Shown: positions 39,701 through 48,700 of the stretch, piece after piece
Numbering within the stretch: position 1 is the first letter of the stretch
How the letters are laid out: each line of letters starts with the position of its first letter
NCBI GenBank assembly: GCA_965277415.1
Contig: CBDICS010000027.1
Span: forward strand, 1-64,000
Reading direction: 5' to 3'
Length of the DNA: 64,000 nt
Source of the DNA: JAHDHW01 sp965277415
Lineage (GTDB): Bacteria > Bacteroidota > Bacteroidia > Chitinophagales > Saprospiraceae
Notes under the pieces: generated by a model
The model's database searches: none
What the model was told of the DNA's origin: nothing
The model's input: the letters and a program-made list of their open reading frames with translations, nothing else
Made by a program: the position numbers and the translations under genes

Positions 39701-42700
39701 TAGCATCACTTATATTGAAGCTCATGGTACAGGGACATCTCTTGGGGATCCGATTGAAATAACAGGATTGACCAACGCTTTTATGTCCTTTACTCAAGAT
39801 AAACAGTTCTGTGCAATTGGCTCTGTCAAATCCAATATAGGCCATTTAGAAGCAGCCTCAGGTATAGCAGGAATCATCAAAGTCTTGCTACAGATGAAAT
39901 ACCAAATGCTGGTGCCTTCAATTAATGTAGATGCATTAAATGAGAATATTAATTTTGCGGATACTCCTTTTAAAGTTCAACGTCAATTAGAAACTTGGGA
40001 ACAGATTGTTTTACCAGATCATAACAAAGAATTAAAACTTTTTCCAAGAAGAGCAGGTATTAGTTCTTTTGGAGCCGGAGGGATGAATAGTCACGTTATT
40101 CTTGAAGAATACCCTGGGGTAGAACGAACTTTAGTTCAAAATCCAGGCATGACATCTTTGATCGTTTTGTCAGCTAAAAATGGAGCGGCCTTATCTCAGC
40201 AAGTAGTTTTATTGATAGAGAAGGTGCAGCAATATCTTGATGAAAATAGTAGGAAATATTTTTCAGAAAGCAGTTTGAAAAAGATTATCTCTAGGCTATT
40301 AGGTCTTAGCCCTAATGAAATGGATACCAGTCTAACTTTAACAAATATTGGTTTTGATAGAAAAAGGTTAACGGCACTACAAGAAGAAATGAAACGTGAT
40401 TTTGATATTGAAATCAAAGAAGAATGGTTCTTCTCAGATTTATCTTTCCTAGCATTGTATGAGGAGATTGTAAGCGAAAATAAAATTGAAGATAACGATC
40501 TGCTTAAAGTCAAAGAAATCCAATATTTAAAAGACATAGCTTTTACCTTACAAGTTGGACGTACCGCTTTTCAACATCGACTAGCTATTACTACCACAGA
40601 TTTGGATGACTTATTAATCACATTGAAAGCCTATACCTCTGATAATGCATCCTTACCTGTAAATATATTTGAGAAAAACACTGGAAAAAATACATTTAAG
40701 GATTTGGATTTTTCTAATATAGAATCTCTATTAGAAAAAGAAGATTGGACTGCCTTGGCGGAAGTATGGGTAAATGGTGGAACGGTTGAATGGGATAAAA
40801 TAAAATCTCATGATAAAGCTTATAAAATAGCTTTACCTACTTATCCTTTTAATCGAAAACCTTATTGGGTGCCAGGTACAGATAATCCTAGTACACCTCC
40901 TTCCAAACGGCGAGTATCAGAAAGAAAGAAAACAGTAAAAGAGCCTTTGTCATTAGTAAAACATACTGAAAGCAATATAGTGACGACTCGAGCCTTAAAC
41001 AGAAAGAGTGACCCTGTAAAAACTTATGCTACTGCGGAAAAGAAACAGGAAGTGTCATATGGAGAAGATACCTTTGTAGTCGATCAAGTAGTAGAAACGA
41101 TAGAATCTAATGCAGAGGCGTTTAGTCAAGAGACTGAAATATTTTGTTGGGAAGAACTAGTGTTTTTATTTGATGATTTGCTAAAAGTTCCTGCGGATGA
41201 AATTTCGCCGAATGAAGAGTTGAGTACTTACGGGTTTGATTCTATAGCAACCACTCGCTTACAATATTTACTTCAAGAAAGATGGAATATTGATGTTGGA
41301 ACTAAAGAAATTTTCGAATGCACGACAGTTGAAGATTTGCATCATTTTTTAGTCAATATTTATACAGAGGGCAAGGTGTTGGATCATCCAATAAGAATGG
41401 ATAAGCAAGAGAAAGAAACCAATATCTTAAAAACAATTAATAAAACGGTATTTCCATTATCAGATATTCAACAGTCTTTTTTATCAGGTAAGTTTTTAAC
41501 TAAAGACAAAGTTGGATGTCATTTTTATTGTGAAATAAAATTTCTAGAAGTTAACCTCGCGAAATTGGAAAAAGCATGGAATGTTTTGATGGATAGACAT
41601 GGTATGCTACGCATGAAAATCAATAGAAAAGGAACACAAGAATTAATAACTAGCACTTCAAATTATTCTATAAAATCGACCAATATTGCTAAAGATTTTT
41701 CTGATCATAACGATCAATTAATAAAAACCAGAAACCGCTTATCTCATTATTATTATGAACCAGATTCTTGGCCTTATTTCACGATTGAGGTTTCTCAATT
41801 TACCGATGCTGCTGTGCTACATTTTAGTATTGATGAATGGATTGCTGATGCTAAAAGCCTAGACTTATTGTTTCAAGAATGGAGAACACTCTATGTCGGT
41901 GGCCAAGAATTAGAGCCTTTGATGAATACCTTTCAGGAGTACCTTGAGTTGTCTATAGTGAGTGGAACACCTAGAAAAGAACGAGCCTATGACTATTGGA
42001 AAAATAAGCTGACTAAGCAAGAAGTATCCAGTGAATGTTCTTTGCAAATCAAGGATAAAGAACCTTCTGATAAAGGCTATTATGAACGCGTATCTAGGTC
42101 ATATATCCTAGCAGCTAATGAGTGGAGTTATCTAAAAAAGCAGAGTCAAACCCTTGGGATTACTCCGACCGCTTTATTGTTGTCAATATATACGACGGTA
42201 TTATTCCATAAAAAACAAAAAGCAGCAACTTCTATATTATTGACTTTGTTTAACCGACTGCCGATTGTAAAGGATGTAGATAGATTAGTAGGGCCTTTTA
42301 TTTCTTCTTCCATTTTCGTGTCACAGTCACAGAGAGATATTCCTTTCTTTGATTATCTGAAATCAGTGCAAGATCAACTATGGGAAGACATCGACAATAG
42401 TATATTAAGTGGTGTATCTGTTTTGCGAAAAATTAAAAAAGAAAAATTAATAGCTACTAATTATAATATTCCTTTTGTATTTACCAGTATGCTCAATAAT
42501 ATAGGAAAGGAAGAAGGAGAAAATTGGTTAGCTCAAACTAATTATCAACTTACACAGACACCGCAGATTTTAATTGATCATCAGGTGTTTGAGAAAAATG
42601 ATGAGCTATACTTAAAATTCGACTATATCCCAGAGTTGTTTGATGAAATGGAATTGGCGAATTTATTTCAAACCTACTTTAATGTATTGTCTCGAATGTC

Positions 42701-45700
42701 CAGAAATACTTTAAAGAAAGACTTGGTCTTAAAAGATTTTATACAGGAAATTGAAACAACAACAAATAGTTTTGGATTCTTAGAAGAACTAAATCTTTCT
42801 ACTCTGTATAAAAAAGATGTTTCCATTGGTGTTGATTTGACTGCTTTGCAACAAGCCTATTGTTTTGGACGAAAAAAATATGCAGGAAAAAAATCGGAAA
42901 GCAGTAAGATTTATTATGAATTTAATTTTAATGATTTAGAAATTCCTCGATTAGAAAAAGTACTCAACACTTTGATTCAAAATCATGGAATGTTAAGAAC
43001 ACTAATCAATGCCAGAAAATTAACACAGCAGGTATTACAAGAAGTACCATTTTATAAAATAAAAGAAACGACCTTTTCTACAGAAAACCAAGATAAAGCA
43101 TTAAAGCTAGAAGCGCTAAGATTAGAATATCTGGAAAAAAATATTGACGAAGCGGAATGGCCTTTATTCGAATGTTTCGTAAGTCATTTTGCTGATAAGC
43201 AAACGATCGTGCATTTTGTTTTTGATTCTCTGATTGTTGATGGACAAAGTCTTTCTTTATTCTTTGACCAGTTGTTTCAAATGTATGCAGATGAACAAAT
43301 CTCAATAGCTTTTCCTAAGCTTCAATTTTCGGATTACTTGAGAACAAGTAAAGAGTTTGAAAGTAGTCAAGGAATAAAACTGGCGAGGCAGTATTGGACA
43401 GATAAATTTAGAACCATTAGTCCCGCACCGAGTTTTAAAGTAAATATTGAAGAACAAAAAATTGGATCAGAAAGAATTCGCCATGAAGGATCGATTTCGG
43501 ATTGGGGCATTTTAAAGTCGGCATTATTAAATAGAAGTATTGATCCGGGGATGTTTTTGTTTTCAGTTTTTCAATACATCATTGATCGATTTTCTGATAC
43601 ATCGCAACAAAAATCAACTCTTGTTTTAGTCAATTGGGATCGGCCTGTATTTCATTCTGATATTGAAAAAATACTCGGCGAGTTTACTAGCATTAGTTGG
43701 ATAGAAAACCAGAAATATGATTCCTTCTTATCACGAATAGATAACAATGTTCAAAAGAATAAATCAGATATTTTTCATAGCCTTTTATCACCACTTAGTA
43801 TACTTCAAAAAGTAGCCCGAGAAAAAGGAGACAAAGCATTAAATTTTCCAATTGTCTTCACCAATTTGGCTAAAAGCCTAGTACATAGTGGAAAGGCTGA
43901 ATTTTCTTTTAGTTCTACAGTGACACCTAATGTCTATCTGGATGTACTCAACTTTGAACAAGATGGAACATTGCATTTTCATTGGGATGAGACTCAAAAT
44001 ATATTTAGTAAAGGTTTGATAGAAGAAATGTTTCAAACTTATCAGGACCTAATTCGACAACTTTCTTCTGATATCACTTTACTGGACAATCAACAATTTT
44101 CTTTAGCAGAAATTACAAAACCTATGATGGTCACCACAAGAAAAATAAACCCTGCTCACACAACTGTTTCTACGGATTCCCTCGATTTGTTAGAACAATG
44201 GAATGATACTGCTCAAGCTTATGATTTATCTACTCCTCTATTTAGGTTATTTGAAAATCAAGTGACTCAGCAAGCCGAGCACCCAGCGATTTATTTCGAA
44301 GATCAAGTATTGACTTATAAAACACTAAATATTTATGCTAATCGTTTAGCGGATTATTTGAGAGAAGAAGTGAAAGCAAATGATGTAGTAGGAGTGATTC
44401 TGAATCGTTCCGTAGAAATGGTAGTGACGCTATTAGCGATAGAAAAAGCTGGAGCAGCTTATTTGCCGATTGATCCTTCAATGCCAAAAAAGAGGATTGC
44501 ATATATGCTCGAAAATGCTAATGTTGGAACAGTCATCTTACACCAGTCTCTCGAAGATTTGATACCTGACTTTCAAAGACGAGTATTAAATTTAGATAAA
44601 AACCCGGTTCACCTTTCTGAAAAATATCTTTCTGAAAATAAGGATTTAAATATTGATCAAGAAGATTTATCCTACGTCATCTACACTTCGGGGTCTACTG
44701 GAAACCCGAAAGGCTGTATGGTTCCACATCGTGCTATTACTAATAGAATTTTATGGATGCAGGATCTTTACCAACTAAGTCCACAGGATCGGATTTTACA
44801 AAAGACACCTTACAGTTTTGATGTCTCTGTCTGGGAGTTTTTCTGGCCATTGATGGCAGGAGCTACTATAGTTGTTGCTAAACCTAATGGGCACAAATCA
44901 CCTCGTTATCTAGTAGAAGTAATCAATAAGTACAAAGTAAGTGTCTGTCATTTCGTGCCGAGTATGTTTCGGGTATTTCTCAATGATGTGAAGTCTAAAT
45001 CCTGTGAATCTTTACGTTATGTTTTTACAAGTGGAGAAGCTTTGACCTACGATTTATTGGAACGATTTGTAGATGGATTTGAAAGCCGTTTGATCAATTT
45101 GTATGGCCCAACTGAAGCCGCTGTGGATGTCACGTATTGGGAATGTCATAAGAACCATGATCAACGAGTACCTATCGGAAAAGCAATTGCCAATATTCAG
45201 ATGTATGTATTGGATAAACAATTAAAACCCGTCGAGATAGGTGCTTCTGGAGAAATTTATATTGGAGGAGTCGGTTTAGCACACGGCTATTTAAATAACC
45301 TAGAACTGACAAAAGAACGCTTTATTAATAATCCATTTGATCCTACTGGAACATCTAAATTATATAAAACAGGAGATGAAGGATGTTTCACAGAAGATGG
45401 CAATATTGAATACTTAGGGCGTTTAGATTTTCAGGTGAAAATAAGAGGTTTACGAATTGAATTAGAAGAGATAGAAGTAACAATCAGAAATATGGAAGAA
45501 GTAGATGAAGCAGCTGTACTCGTTCGGAATCAAGAAAAGAATGACCCTATCCTAGTAGCTTATGTCAAATGCATAGAGCGCATTTCCGATGAGCAAATCA
45601 AAGGTAGGTTATTAAAGAAATTACCTGATTATTTTGTACCTCAACGTTTTGTCAGAATGGATGAGATGCCTACGACTTTACATGGAAAATTAGATCGAAA

Positions 45701-48700
45701 GCAATTGCCTTGGCCGGTAAAGAAAACGACTCTCACTCAACCTATACAAGAAAAAGAAGGTAAACAGGAGATTATTGCCTTTCTAACTAAAGCACTAAAG
45801 GATACACTGGATTTGGCCCACCTAGAAGAAGAAACAGACCTTTTTGCAGCGGGAGCTACTTCTCTTTCACTAATAAATGCATTGCAAGACTTGTCTGACG
45901 AATATCCTGATGTTGACATTCCAGTAGAAGTTATACTAGAAGATAGCAATATCAAAGCGATCGGTGTTTGGTTAGATGAAAACTACATGGATTCAAATAA
46001 ACCTGAGTTTACAAAAAGATCTAAGACTTCTTTTGCTCAATTGTCACAACTAATCGGTCAACTCAAAAGCATAGAGTATAATGGAAAAACACAATACGCT
46101 TTTCCATCAGCAGGAGGAGTGTACGCTTTACAAAGTTATATTTTTATCCCTTCAGGTAAAGTAGATGGATTGGAAGAAGGAGCATACTATTTTCACCCCA
46201 CTGAAAATGCTTTATACCAGATTACCTCTGAATCTAGTCGAATGGATTGGTTCAAAAACGAAAATAAAGATGCTGATTTCTTTGTGTTCTTTGTAGGCTG
46301 TTTGGATGCAATAGAACCGCTGTACCTTAATTATAGTAAGTCCTTTATGACGCTAGATAGTGGTTATGCTGGTCAGTTATTAAAGCAAGCTTCCTCTAAT
46401 ACTGGACTGCGACTTCAATCCTTTATTCCAAATTCTACTGAAGACTTAATTGCTGCTTTTCAGTTGCCTGATAATGCCGTGTTTACTTATGGACTCGCAG
46501 GATGTCAGCTGGAAAGTGACCAAACTGAGATTGCTTTTTCTGCTCCAACAAATTTTGATTTTAGAGATTTTAGAGACTTACAAAAATTACAATACAGTCG
46601 TATGAGTGAAGCAGAGAAGAAGGCTTTTCAAAATAAACAAATTCAGCTACGGAATCTACCAGACGCTAAAAAAATAAACTTACTGTCTTCTCCAGACTGG
46701 CCAGATACAGATTATTATTTAGGTCGATCGTCCAAGCGACAATATACCCAAGATCTTATCCCGCTAGATACTTTGACTACTTACCTTGCTAATGCTTTAG
46801 ACAAGAATTTGACAACAGACCTATCTGTTTTACAAACGAATGAGGTAAAAGTATTACTATACATTAAGCCTAATAGAATAGAAAATTTGGAAGCAGGATA
46901 TTATCAATACGATCATTTAAATAAGCATAAACTGAAATTGATAAAAGCTATTGATGATGCATCCTTAGTTAATGCTCATACACCTTTCAATAGAAAACAA
47001 TATACGGAAAGTGCTTTTAGTATCTTTCTATTTACAGAGCCAGATCGTTTGCAAGAGAAGTTTGGAGCAGGAGCTTTTCATGTGAGTTTAATTCAGAGTG
47101 CTGCTATAGGACAAAAATTACTAGCCAGTCAAAAATCATATGATTTAGGTATTTGCCCTATTGGTGGATTCAATTTTAAAATATTTCAGAAGCAATTAGC
47201 AATGCCGGCAGAACAGTTGTTAATTCATTCTTTTGTCGGAGGTGGATATGATTATACAACCAAAGTGGATATGTCGGAAGTACAAGTAGTCAACCCTTCA
47301 CAAATACAAGAACATTCGAAACCTAGAACGACAACTGATATCGCTATTGTAGGAATGAATGGTCAATTTCCAATGGCAGACGATCTTGATACTTTCTGGG
47401 AAAATATTACTCAAGGGAAAAATTGCCTAAGCTCTGTTCCAGAAGATAGATGGAATACTCTAACAGATCAATTTGGTGGATTTATAAAAAATATAGATCA
47501 GTTTGATGCTTCCTTTTTTGGAATTAATGAATATGAAGCAGACTATATGGACCCTCAAGTCCGATTGTTGATAGAACAGGTCTACCGAGTAATGGAAGAT
47601 GCTGGAGAGGTCGTTGACTTTTCGAAAAACTCAAAATTAAGCGGAAAGAATATTGGTGTTTTTATGGGCTGTATGTACGAGCACTATCCGCTTTTAGCAA
47701 AGACGGAGGTTAGCAAAAATTTACTTTCTTTGCATTCGTATTCTTCTTTAGTTAATCGGATTTCTTATCACTTAAATCTGACCGGTCCTAGTATTGCTAT
47801 TGATACGGCATGTTCTTCTTCTCTCATGGCTATTCATATGGCTTGTGAACATATTCTATCAGGAGCTTGCAAAGCTGCTGTAGCTGGCGGGATTAACTTA
47901 AGCTTGCATCCCGCGAAGTATGAAGCATTAGAGCAGTTAGGTTTAATCAGTTTAGACACTTCAAGTAGTAAAAGCTTTGGCCGTAGTGATGGTTATGTCC
48001 CTTCAGAAGGGCTAGGTGTGGTATACTTAAAGCCCTTGGCAGATGCAGTAGCAGATAAAAACCATATCTATGGTGTAATTAAAGCAAATGCGTCTAACCA
48101 TTCTGGTAGAACTAGCAGCTACTCTACTCCTAGCAGTAACTCTTATTTGGAACTATTGGAAAAAACTTTTGCTTCAGCTAAGATTGATCCAGCCTCTATA
48201 AACTATATAGAAGCCGCAGCCAATGGCTCTCCGATTGGAGATCAAATCGAATTTAAAGCTTTAAAAGATTTTTACGCAAAATATCTCAAAGATCGAAAAA
48301 TTACTATCGGTTCTGTAAAAGCAAATCTAGGTCATTTAGAAGCGGCTTCGGGTGTATCTCAATTAATTAAAGTATTGCTTCAATTCAAACATAAAAAATT
48401 AGTTCCTTCTATTCATCATCAACCAATTAATCCACAAATTAAAATAGACAATAGTCCCTTCGTCTTTCAAGAAACACTGAGTGACTGGATAAAGGAAGTT
48501 GATGATTCAAACCTCCGGGCAGGTGTAGGTTCTTTTGGCGCAGGCGGTTCAAATGTATACATTGTTTTAGAGGACTATCCAGGAACTCAAACTGAGAGAA
48601 CTCAAACTCAAGAAAAACAAATTTTCTTATTCTCTGCACCATCAAAAAGTCAGTTGGATGGCTTATTGAAAAAATATGTCAGCTATCTACAAGTTAATGA

